Below the pieces are notes generated by a model. The model was not told where the DNA came from. It worked only from the letters and a program-made list of their open reading frames with translations, and did no database searches. Positions 1-7,038 of a stretch of DNA of 9,505 nt are shown piece by piece (the stretch's first letter is position 1; the number at the start of each line of letters is the position of its first letter). The translations under genes and the position numbers were made by a program. Location of the stretch: assembly GCA_020722685.1 (NCBI GenBank), contig DYKH01000184.1, forward strand, positions 1 to 9,505. Direction: 5' to 3'. Source of the stretch: Caldithrix sp. (lineage in GTDB: Bacteria > KSB1 > UBA2214 > DYKH01).

Positions 1-140
1 TATTGGATGAGGGGTCTCGATATGGTTCCCTACTCGACCACCTCTCGCAAGGGGTGGGCCACGCATGCGGCCTACCCTGGGGTGTAAGATGATGGTAACC
101 CGGCCAATGGGGAGAGCGAATGGGGAGCGCTGGGAAGTTT
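1..140. other. Gene-free, GC-rich leader with alternative hairpins
   Basis: No open reading frame with support lies here. The stretch can form a hairpin with stem 38-45 / 50-57 (8 bp, one G-T pair, loop CGCA). It can also form a competing one with stem 51-60 / 69-78 (10 bp, two G-T pairs, loop ACGCATGC). The two share bases 51-57, so they exclude each other. Further G runs and C runs (GGGT at 80-83 with ACCC at 98-101) could extend the structure. It may be the end of a structured RNA or mobile element starting left of the window, or the untranslated leader of the cas operon. I do not recognise a known RNA family. Confidence 0.3.
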
Positions 141-188
141 AGTCGGATGGTTGTTTGGTCAAATAGTCATGTGGTCGGTTGTATGGTC
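141..188 (+). repeat. Octamer array A (RGTCNNRT, GTC orientation)
   Basis: Five consecutive octamers run 141-180: AGTCGGAT, GGTTGTTT, GGTCAAAT, AGTCATGT, GGTCGGTT. A further GGTC follows at 185, four bases out of phase. This is the shortest and most diverged of five arrays in the window that share the consensus RGTCNNRT. It ends just before the Shine-Dalgarno of cas3'. Bases 157-178 match the reverse complement of 8516-8537 and of 8628-8649 in array D at 21 of 22 positions, which ties the two arrays to one family. Confidence 0.75.
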
Positions 189-191
189 CTT

Positions 192-195
192 GGAG
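192..195 (+). promoter_or_regulatory. Ribosome binding site of cas3'
   Basis: GGAG lies ten bases before the ATG at 206. It decides in favour of that start over the in-frame TTG at 179, which sits inside repeat array A and has no such signal. Confidence 0.6.
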
Positions 196-205
196 TTTGT
201 GGATA

Positions 206-2335
206 ATGAAGATAACAACGTTGCCTGTTTATTCAAAACTTGCTGACGAAGCGGATGTTCCTGCGGAGGTGCGAGGGAAACTTCCAAAGGGCTGGCGGCT
301 TTCCCAACACCAGGTGGATACTTATCGCGCCCTGACCGAAGGCGACGCGGATGTGATTTTCAATACGGCGATGACGGGGGATGGGAAGAGTTTGGCAGCG
401 TATGCACCCACATTGATCAACCCACACAGGCAAGTATTTGCCATGTATCCCACCAACGAGTTACTTCGAGACCAAGGCAGGCAGTTCGAGGGATATTTGG
501 AAAAATTTGGATATGCCGAAGGCAATATCCCCTTTGATACTCTTTGGGGTGCAGAGTTGTCACGGATGCAAAAAGAAGTTGGATTGCGTACCCGCGACGC
601 TATACTGGGTGAACGCTTTCGTAATCTGAGCGTTATTCTGACAAACCCTGACATTTTCAACTTGGTGATGAACTATACCTACGGTCAGAAAACCCTTATC
701 TTTACCGAACAGGAATTGCCTTATACGCTGGGAGCATATTTCGATTACTTCCTGTTCGATGAATTTCATATCTTTGCCATTCCGCAAGTTGTAGCGGTGA
801 TAAGCGCCATGTTGTATTTTCAAAAACAAAATCCCGGCAGGCAAAAATTTGTATTTTCATCTGCCACGCCAGTGCAATTGCTTGAAGAGATGCTGGAACG
901 CAGTAGATTGAAATACAAAATCATCAGAGGCGATTATGCCACAGTGCCAGGCGAAGGGTATCGTCCTGTGTTGCACCCCTCTACTCTGAACTTTTACAAA
1001 CTGGACGAACGCGCCAGCGCGGAAACCTGGGTACGGGAGCACGTGACAGACATTGTGGATTTTTGGAAGTCCTGCGAAGGTCATGCCAAAGGCGCGATTA
1101 TCGTCAACAGCGTTTCCACCGCGCGGCGGATTACCCGCTGGTTAGAGAACGAACTTTACCCGCACAATATCACGGTTGGCGAAAACACAGGCTTGACCGA
1201 TAACGCCCGCCGTCGCGACTCGCTCTCCAAACACATCGTGATCGGCACTTCTACCATTGACGTGGGCGTGGATTTCAACATCAACTTCCTGGTCTTCGAA
1301 TCCATCAACGGCGGCACATTTTTGCAACGCCTGGGTCGTTTGGGGCGCGTGAAACAAGAGGTGGTATTCTCTCGCTACGAAGCACACGCACTCCTGTCTG
1401 GCAAAGCGCCCTGGATTTACGCACGGCTGGAGCAGGCATTTCAGGACGGCGAAGAAGTGGAACGCAGTGAGCATTTGCGAGATGTTGTTCGAAACGCCTT
1501 TCCACAAGAAAACGACTTTAAGCCCTATATCAAACGCTGGGGAATGCTCCACCCCGCGCACGTTATCGAAGTTCTGCAAAAACGAAAAGACACCTACCAA
1601 CAACTTGCCGACATGCTCAAAGAAGATTTCGAGAAGGTGTTTGATGCGAGTTTCTCAAAAGCGCATGGGCGATATTGGGGAATCCGCAAGGGCGAAGAAA
1701 AGGGCAGGAAAATTTCGGATGAAGTTCTTGCTTTTCGCGGCTCATCACCATTTCAGGTTGCCTGCTGGGATGCGACCGTCCACCCCCCCGCTTTCATGAC
1801 CTATGACCTGTTCTGGGTCGTTCAGAATACGGACTACATAGTCGTGGATGCCAAAGAGTACGAGCAAGCAGTTCAACGTCACGCGCCCGAAGCGGAGCGC
1901 GCCGCGGCAATGGAGACACTCAAATATACACTGGGGCATTCGGGCGAGACTCCGCTCATTGTCCGCATCGAAGCGTTTTACGAGGAACGGGAGCAGTTGG
2001 TCCTTGGGATTGGCAAAGACCTGGCAGGCTCGAATTTGAACGACCAGGTGAAAGTCCTGAGCGGATTCCGTATTCGCGAGCCGCGTACGGTTGCATCGTT
2101 GAGCGCAATCAACCGTATTCTGGAACGGCAAAATGTGGTGTGTTACTGCACCCGCGACGATACTCGTGAATTGCGGCGAATGTTGCACCTGCCTGCGATG
2201 TTCCCCCTGTTTCAGTTGCAGGATATGTACAATAAAACGTACACAGTTGCGTTTGGAAAAACCGCGTTGTTGCTCGATTCGGTGGTGTTGAAATATTACA
2301 ACAAACATCTGGAAGATACCCCGATCATCATTTGA
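206..2335 (+). CDS. cas3: Type I-D CRISPR helicase Cas3' (no HD domain)
   Basis: An SF2 DNA helicase of 709 residues that unwinds and translocates along target DNA after recruitment by the type I-D complex. Visible motifs from the ATG at 206: Q-motif-like region near residues 30-42; Walker A MTGDGKS (56-62); motif Ia YPTNELLRDQ (81-90); motif II DEFH (185-188) within DYFLFDEFHIF; SAT (219-221); motif IV GAIIVNSVSTARR (from 296); motif V GTSTIDVGVDF (347-357); motif VI QRLGRLGR (374-381). No N-terminal HD nuclease is present, as expected for type I-D, where the HD domain sits in Cas10d. The C-terminal 300 residues have no motif I recognise. It is the first gene of the tight operon, 13 bases before cas10d. 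The cas3' role follows from these motifs plus the neighbours; the sequence alone would allow another DExH helicase. Confidence 0.93.
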   Translation: MKITTLPVYSKLADEADVPAEVRGKLPKGWRLSQHQVDTYRALTEGDADVIFNTAMTGDGKSLAAYAPTLINPHRQVFAMYPTNELLRDQGRQFEGYLEKFGYAEGNIPFDTLWGAELSRMQKEVGLRTRDAILGERFRNLSVILTNPDIFNLVMNYTYGQKTLIFTEQELPYTLGAYFDYFLFDEFHIFAIPQVVAVISAMLYFQKQNPGRQKFVFSSATPVQLLEEMLERSRLKYKIIRGDYATVPGEGYRPVLHPSTLNFYKLDERASAETWVREHVTDIVDFWKSCEGHAKGAIIVNSVSTARRITRWLENELYPHNITVGENTGLTDNARRRDSLSKHIVIGTSTIDVGVDFNINFLVFESINGGTFLQRLGRLGRVKQEVVFSRYEAHALLSGKAPWIYARLEQAFQDGEEVERSEHLRDVVRNAFPQENDFKPYIKRWGMLHPAHVIEVLQKRKDTYQQLADMLKEDFEKVFDASFSKAHGRYWGIRKGEEKGRKISDEVLAFRGSSPFQVACWDATVHPPAFMTYDLFWVVQNTDYIVVDAKEYEQAVQRHAPEAERAAAMETLKYTLGHSGETPLIVRIEAFYEEREQLVLGIGKDLAGSNLNDQVKVLSGFRIREPRTVASLSAINRILERQNVVCYCTRDDTRELRRMLHLPAMFPLFQLQDMYNKTYTVAFGKTALLLDSVVLKYYNKHLEDTPIII

Positions 2336-2348
2336 GAGGAGATGAAGC

Positions 2349-5273
2349 ATGATTCATCAGGAATTGCTACGCCGGGCTGTGCCTGAAAGCAACAAGGTAT
2401 TGACCAATTTCGTGGAAACGCTCGCGCCCAAGATTTTGACCTATTTTGCGGCTGTGCCTGCGCTCGGCGGGTCGGGAAAACTGCCTGTCATTCCTGGTCT
2501 TGAAGTGCCCGCCGGTTTGCAGGCCTTTGCCCCAAAAGATTACGCCAACTTCAGCAAACTACCAGACCAAAGCATGGCAACCCACCTACTGAACGGGATT
2601 TTCGCTGCCATGCGCTTGACTGAAAAACTGCCACCCAACAAAGCCCTGACCGATGACGGTAAACGCCTGTGGATTTTAGGCTACATCTGCCATGATTACA
2701 CAAAAATCTACGGTGTGAAGATTGCGGCGGGCGACATTCCGCTCATCCGCCAGTTGATTGAACGCCTGGGCGAGCTATTGGACTTCAAGGCATTTCAGGC
2801 AGACTGGAAGGATTATCTCGGCGATATCGCCTTTCTCTCGCAGAACACGCAGACGAAAGAGGGAAGCAACCTGTACACCAGCCTGTTCAACGTGAAGGCA
2901 GATCAAAGGGTGTTGGACACAATGCGGCTGTTGAGTTCGATTGCCGATGTACTGGTGCATGTCAAGTCGCCTGCGGAAGCGGTTATCTCGCCAGACCGCC
3001 CTACTGACAAAAACATTTACGAAAAGATGGTTATGCTGTTTGGCGCAGAGCGCGCCCCGCGCCTGGCCTATCACAAACTGACCGAAGTGCGCGGGCTGTT
3101 GAGCAACATCATCAACAACGCTGTGATGCAAGCGCTGAAAGAGCAAGGCTGTGAACCATTCTTGTTTTTCCCGAATGGAGTTGTGTATTTGACCGCTCCG
3201 GGAATTAAACTTGCCCCAAGCATTCATAAACTTGTTGAAAAAGTTTGGGTCAACTTAACGGAAATTCTCACCAGTGATGAAGAGATAGGCATTAAGCGTT
3301 CTGGAACAGGTATGAAAGTCAATCCTGCGATTTACGAATTGGTAGATTTCCAAACGCTAATGAGGATTGGGCAGAAAACAACCTTGAGAATCGCAAACTC
3401 AAAAGCCTTGGACAAGTTTACTGAAGCGCAATTAACCAAAGGCGATTTAGTCACAGATGTGAGAACCGACCAATTGGCGGAGTTTATTATCTTTCTAAAG
3501 CGCCGCATTTTTGAGAAATTGTTCCCCAAGTCCACAGGTTTTGAGGAAATGTTTTTAGCAGAATTGGGATTATCTGGAAAAGTAAGCATTGAAGAGACAA
3601 GAGTTCAAAGCGGCGGTGTGTTGCTTGGCTGGTGGTACGTGGCGGCGCTTTATGTAGCCAAGCACAGATCAATGGATGACATCCAACTGGCTGAAGTCAT
3701 GGATAAACTGCGTGACGCTTCCGATAAATTCGTTCGGGAAAAGGGACTGACACCGAGCATCAAATCCGCACTTGTAGATTCGTTTGCAAATTACTTGCAG
3801 GCAAATCTGGAAATTAATGGAATTGCCCAGATTGGTGAAGGAGCAATTTCTTTGCGCCAGGAATTTTCTCAATATCTTGAGCGCAAGGAAAAAAATAAAC
3901 CTGTTTGCTCCATGTGCTCAACACCCTATGAGTCCATTCAGCAACCAGAAACGATTGTTTTGTTCAAACCACAACAATACACGAACAAAATCCCATTGGG
4001 TAGCAGCAAAATGCCACCAAGAGGCATTTGTCCAATTTGCACAATTGAATTGATGCTTCGCACGGTGCAACAAGGTTCGCGCGGAAAAGATTTCCAAGAT
4101 AAAAAGCCAATCTATTTCTGGATTTACCCTACTTATTTCTTTACCACAGAAACTGCTCAGGTTGTGCGAAGTTACATCTTGCAATTGTGCGACCTGAACT
4201 TCTTTGAATTGCGCGCGCATTTGCAGAAGAACGGTTTTACGGCTTCCGCCTTGCTCGATTTCCCTGGGTTCGTGGTGCGAGATAGTGATGACCATGCTTG
4301 GGGTATTGTCCGCCAAGAGTACGACCAGCACGATTTATCAACTTTGTTCAGTTTCGCCATCAAGCCATATGGCAAAAAGGACAAAGAGATTACTGACACT
4401 GATTCGTGGGTAATTCCTGCCTTCTACGCACTCGCCTTGCCACTTCTGCTGGATGTGAAAGTAGTTGTAACGACATCTTTTGTCCCCCTGTTCGCCAACG
4501 GAGCGGAATTCAACGAAACTGCTGTACTGGATGCCCCGCACCAATTCACGCGCCACGCGCTCGGTAAAGACCGCTTTCGCGTGGATGAGTTGCCTGATAC
4601 TGTCATTCGCCTGTTGCGGCTGTATGACCTGCATTTGGATGTATTTGCTGAACGCAACGATATGCACTGGCCTCAGTTAAATGCCATTGCAAAAGACATT
4701 GTCACCGACCCGAATTATACTTTCTACTACTACGACCATAAGAGACGAAAGGAGAATGCCCAAAGTGATTATCTTTCCCTTGATACCATTGAACGCTATC
4801 TGCAAATCTATCAAACATTCGGAGGTCAAAAAGACATGGGACTAATTGGAAAACTCGTGGATACTTATGCCGCTTTCTATCGCGGCAAGCCTGATTCAGC
4901 ATATTCGGTGTTGAAACCGATAGCCGAAGTCGCCGACGCGGTGATTGACAGCGACCCCAAAACCGAAAAAGATGACCTGCTCTTGCTGGTTGCGGGCGCC
5001 ATTGGCGACCTGATGGAACGCGTCTGGAACAATCAGGCGGATGGTTGGGACCCACTCGTGATGCAAAAGACAGAGCAGGGCTATCTAGAGCGACGCGAAA
5101 CATCCCGCCAAAAACAAATGGAATTCGCCCGCTTGTTTGTAGAAGAAGCCTTCTACGGCTATTGCAATGGCGACCGCGGTCTGTTGCGCGAACGCCTGAA
5201 CCGAATGCGCGCGGCTGCGCGTTTCTACTATCTCAGCAAGTATGCTTACAAAAAGGAGACCAACAATGGCTAA
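2349..5273 (+). CDS. cas10d: Type I-D large subunit Cas10d (Csc3) with HD nuclease
   Basis: The 974-residue large subunit of the type I-D complex, thought to contribute to PAM recognition and to carry the target-cleaving HD nuclease. An N-terminal HD-type region shows H79 in SMATHLL, the HD pair H115-D116 in YICHDYTK, and D200/H204 in IADVLVHV. A zinc finger follows, with C520-x2-C523 and C561-x2-C564. No GGDD cyclase motif is visible, unlike the cyclic-oligoadenylate-making Cas10 of type III, which matches Csc3. Start: AGGAG at 2337-2341, seven bases before the ATG. The last 8 bases overlap csc2, so translation is probably coupled. The C-terminal 145 residues are probably also made separately as Cas11d (see 4836-5273). 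GC content drops through the middle of the gene (roughly 3160-4190). Confidence 0.93.
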   Translation: MIHQELLRRAVPESNKVLTNFVETLAPKILTYFAAVPALGGSGKLPVIPGLEVPAGLQAFAPKDYANFSKLPDQSMATHLLNGIFAAMRLTEKLPPNKALTDDGKRLWILGYICHDYTKIYGVKIAAGDIPLIRQLIERLGELLDFKAFQADWKDYLGDIAFLSQNTQTKEGSNLYTSLFNVKADQRVLDTMRLLSSIADVLVHVKSPAEAVISPDRPTDKNIYEKMVMLFGAERAPRLAYHKLTEVRGLLSNIINNAVMQALKEQGCEPFLFFPNGVVYLTAPGIKLAPSIHKLVEKVWVNLTEILTSDEEIGIKRSGTGMKVNPAIYELVDFQTLMRIGQKTTLRIANSKALDKFTEAQLTKGDLVTDVRTDQLAEFIIFLKRRIFEKLFPKSTGFEEMFLAELGLSGKVSIEETRVQSGGVLLGWWYVAALYVAKHRSMDDIQLAEVMDKLRDASDKFVREKGLTPSIKSALVDSFANYLQANLEINGIAQIGEGAISLRQEFSQYLERKEKNKPVCSMCSTPYESIQQPETIVLFKPQQYTNKIPLGSSKMPPRGICPICTIELMLRTVQQGSRGKDFQDKKPIYFWIYPTYFFTTETAQVVRSYILQLCDLNFFELRAHLQKNGFTASALLDFPGFVVRDSDDHAWGIVRQEYDQHDLSTLFSFAIKPYGKKDKEITDTDSWVIPAFYALALPLLLDVKVVVTTSFVPLFANGAEFNETAVLDAPHQFTRHALGKDRFRVDELPDTVIRLLRLYDLHLDVFAERNDMHWPQLNAIAKDIVTDPNYTFYYYDHKRRKENAQSDYLSLDTIERYLQIYQTFGGQKDMGLIGKLVDTYAAFYRGKPDSAYSVLKPIAEVADAVIDSDPKTEKDDLLLLVAGAIGDLMERVWNNQADGWDPLVMQKTEQGYLERRETSRQKQMEFARLFVEEAFYGYCNGDRGLLRERLNRMRAAARFYYLSKYAYKKETNNG
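4821..4825 (+). promoter_or_regulatory. Internal ribosome binding site for Cas11d
   Basis: GGAGG inside cas10d, ten bases before an in-frame ATG at 4836. This is the same spacing as for cas3' and csc1 here. It is the most convincing internal start signal I found in the 3' part of the gene. Confidence 0.6.
4836..5273 (+). CDS. cas11d: Probable Cas11d small subunit from internal start in cas10d
   Basis: Independent translation from the ATG at 4836, codon 830 of cas10d and in the same frame, gives a 145-residue protein beginning MGLIGKLVDTYAAFYRG and sharing the cas10d stop. In type I-D systems the small subunit is known to be produced by internal initiation in the 3' end of cas10d; here no separate small-subunit gene exists. 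The sequence is rich in residues favouring helices (for example DDLLLLVAGAIGDLMERVW and RLNRMRAAARFYYLSKYAYK), fitting the all-helical Cas11 fold. In the complex it would line the crRNA-target duplex next to Csc2. The start is inferred from the Shine-Dalgarno and the length; another internal start is possible but none has as good a signal. Confidence 0.65.
   Translation: MGLIGKLVDTYAAFYRGKPDSAYSVLKPIAEVADAVIDSDPKTEKDDLLLLVAGAIGDLMERVWNNQADGWDPLVMQKTEQGYLERRETSRQKQMEFARLFVEEAFYGYCNGDRGLLRERLNRMRAAARFYYLSKYAYKKETNNG
5253..5258 (+). promoter_or_regulatory. Ribosome binding site of csc2
   Basis: AAGGAG lies seven bases before the ATG at 5266. It selects that start over the in-frame ATG at 5242, which lies upstream of it and has no such signal. 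It is inside the last codons of cas10d. Confidence 0.75.
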
Positions 5274-6273
5274 ACTTTCCGAACTCAAACAAGATCTATT
5301 TTTGCCTGAAATCGCGCGGCTTCCGCAAGGACGCTATGTCCACTTCGTGGTGATGCGCGAAACCGAGTCATTTCCCGTGTTCCAGACCGATGGCACACTC
5401 AATGTAATTCGCGTGCGCGCGGGGCTGAAAAACGATGAAACAATTTCACGCCTGGTGTTGTTCAAACGCAAACAGTCATCGCCAGAGCGTTTGACAGGAC
5501 GCGAATTGTTGCGTTCACTGAAGATCATCAGCGGCGATAAAAACGCGGAAGCATACTGTGAATACAACAGCCAGGATTTCTGCAAGAAATGTCCTGATTG
5601 CATTCACTACGGTTACGCCATCGGCGATCAGGGCGCGGAAAAATCCAAAGTGCTTACCGACTCGGCTTTCTCGATTTCCGCCTACGATGTTTCACATAAG
5701 GCGTTCTCGTTTAACGCGCTTTATGAACACGGCACAATGACCGATGAAAAGGGAAAGACACGGTCATCTTTCGGAGAACAAGATCATGTTGTTCCACAGG
5801 TCTTTTTCCCGTCAGTAGAAACCCTGCGCGACCCCACCTACGAAGGCTTTCTGTATGTACTTGGCAACCTCCTGCGCACTGACCGCTACGGCGCGCAGGA
5901 AACACGCACAGGCAAAGTCCACAACCACCTGTTAGCGATTTGTTTTGCCAATGGAGAAATCTTCTCCAACCTGCGCTTCACTCAAGCCATTTATGATGAA
6001 ATGGGCGGTAGCGAAGCCCCCCTGTCCCCTAAAAAGGTTCTTGCTGCCGCGAGCAAAGCGTATGGTGAATTGATCAGCAACGAGCCGGTAAGTCATCAGC
6101 CTGAATTTGTTGACAACGACTTGATGGAATTGCTTGCCGATGTTACCGCCCTTTACCAGAACAACACAGAAACCAGAAAATTACTGGAGACATTGGATAA
6201 AAAGACTCGCCAATATGCCCAAGGCTCAGGCGCGCCCGAAAAGAAGGGCAAAGGCAAAAAAGGAGAAGCATAG
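5266..6273 (+). CDS. csc2: Type I-D Cas7 backbone subunit Csc2
   Basis: A 335-residue Cas7-family protein that polymerises along the crRNA spacer to form the backbone of the type I-D complex. The start at 5266 (MAKLSELKQDLFLPEIARLP) is set by AAGGAG and overlaps the cas10d stop by 8 bases. Features: N-terminal RNA-recognition-like strand region (QGRYVHFVVMRETES); a cysteine cluster C98, C106, C109, C112 (YCEY ... CKKCPDC) suited to the zinc site known in Csc2; a segment typical of the family, GEQDHVVPQVFFPSVETLRD (170-189), then NLLRTDRYGAQETRTGK (201-217). The C-terminus ends in a Lys/Gly-rich tail (PEKKGKGKKGEA), probably disordered. It is followed after two bases by csc1. Confidence 0.94.
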   Translation: MAKLSELKQDLFLPEIARLPQGRYVHFVVMRETESFPVFQTDGTLNVIRVRAGLKNDETISRLVLFKRKQSSPERLTGRELLRSLKIISGDKNAEAYCEYNSQDFCKKCPDCIHYGYAIGDQGAEKSKVLTDSAFSISAYDVSHKAFSFNALYEHGTMTDEKGKTRSSFGEQDHVVPQVFFPSVETLRDPTYEGFLYVLGNLLRTDRYGAQETRTGKVHNHLLAICFANGEIFSNLRFTQAIYDEMGGSEAPLSPKKVLAAASKAYGELISNEPVSHQPEFVDNDLMELLADVTALYQNNTETRKLLETLDKKTRQYAQGSGAPEKKGKGKKGEA

Positions 6274-6275
6274 CC

Positions 6276-6944
6276 ATGTTCATCACCCGTTGTCGGCTCA
6301 TCCTGCACGACACGGTCTTTTTTGCCACGCGCGAGATGGGTACGCTATATGAAACGGAGCGCTTCTTCCACAACTACGCCCTCTCGTATGCGTTGTTCAA
6401 TGACGCCATCCTGAAGGTGCCATACTTTTGGGCAAGTTACCGCCCGCGCTATGCCGAAGATATGGCAAAACTAAACGAACGCGGCATCTATGTCACCCCG
6501 GCGTGTCCCGTCAAATGGGATTTTCTGCTCATCACTTGGAAGATGGGACAGGTTTCTTACTACCGCAAGCCCGAAAAATTCGGCGGCAGAAATTATCCCG
6601 CCAACTATGGCCGCGCCAAAGAACTTGCCCCAGAAAGCGAATTCGAGTTCTTCGTTATCCATCGGGATCCGCTCACACTTCCGCGTTGGATACGACTCGG
6701 CAAATGGGCAAGCAAGGCGCTGGTGGATGCGGAGAAAAGCGTACAAGTGGAAGCCAAACGTGGCGAGTTCGTCTCTGCCAGCCCGCTCAATCCGCTGGAT
6801 GTGCCGCAGGCGTTGACAGTCTATGACATGATCTCTATGCCGCCTGTCTCTCTGGTCAACAATGCCCGCTTCGATGGTGAATATTACGCGCTCGACGAAA
6901 AGACCAAAATTCCTGCCGGGATGAAATACACCTTCCCCTCGTAA
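6276..6944 (+). CDS. csc1: Type I-D Cas5-like subunit Csc1
   Basis: A 222-residue Cas5-family protein expected to cap the crRNA 5' handle and join Cas10d to the Csc2 filament. The N-terminus MFITRCRLILHDTVFFATRE reads as the first strand of a RAMP fold followed by the ATREMGTLYET region typical of Csc1. Later segments RNYPANYGRAK (105-115) and WIRLGKWASK (138-147) also fit the family. AGGAG at 6261-6265 lies ten bases before the ATG, inside the end of csc2, so the four effector genes appear translationally coupled. It is the last gene of the compact part of the operon: a stem-loop and array B follow. The assignment rests on family resemblance plus its expected place between csc2 and cas6. Confidence 0.92.
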   Translation: MFITRCRLILHDTVFFATREMGTLYETERFFHNYALSYALFNDAILKVPYFWASYRPRYAEDMAKLNERGIYVTPACPVKWDFLLITWKMGQVSYYRKPEKFGGRNYPANYGRAKELAPESEFEFFVIHRDPLTLPRWIRLGKWASKALVDAEKSVQVEAKRGEFVSASPLNPLDVPQALTVYDMISMPPVSLVNNARFDGEYYALDEKTKIPAGMKYTFPS

Positions 6945-6950
6945 CTCCAA

Positions 6951-6977
6951 AGACCCTGTGAGATCCTCGCGGGGTCT
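6951..6977 (+). terminator. Stem-loop after csc1, possible terminator or 3' stabiliser
   Basis: A 27-base hairpin with a 12-bp stem (6951-6962 with 6966-6977, two G-T pairs) and loop ATC, starting 6 bases after the csc1 stop. The stem is strong, but no T run follows (GTATCC), so a classic intrinsic terminator is not proven. It could instead be a repeated extragenic palindrome or a transcript-end stabiliser. It marks the boundary between the compact effector operon and the array-separated genes. Confidence 0.4.
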
Positions 6978-6982
6978 GTATC

Positions 6983-7038
6983 CACCATCCGACCATCTGA
7001 CTATCCGACTATTCGACCACCCGACCACCCAACCATGA
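6983..7038 (-). repeat. Octamer array B (RGTCNNRT, GAC orientation)
   Basis: Seven octamers in phase: CACCATCC, GACCATCT, GACTATCC, GACTATTC, GACCACCC, GACCACCC, AACCATGA. Read on the minus strand they fit RGTCNNRT. The last unit contains the cas6 start codon, and the phase continues into the first cas6 codons (GACTCTAT at 7039). Bases 6984-7012 match the reverse complement of 7946-7974 in array C at 27 of 29 positions, so B and C form an inverted repeat around cas6. Confidence 0.85.

Noticed and set aside
179..205. TTG at 179 as the cas3' start
   Set aside because: It lies in array A, adds residues with no family counterpart, and the ATG at 206 has GGAG at good spacing.
4747..4758. AAAGGAG next to an ATG at 4756 as the Cas11d start
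   Set aside because: The ATG is out of frame with cas10d and only one base from the GGAG, too close for initiation.
5242..5265. ATG at 5242 as the csc2 start
   Set aside because: It has no ribosome binding site, and AAGGAG lies between it and the ATG at 5266, which starts the typical N-terminus.
2349..5273. Cas10 of a type III system making cyclic oligoadenylates
   Set aside because: No GGDD palm motif is visible, and the neighbours (Cas3', Csc2, Csc1) are specific to type I-D.
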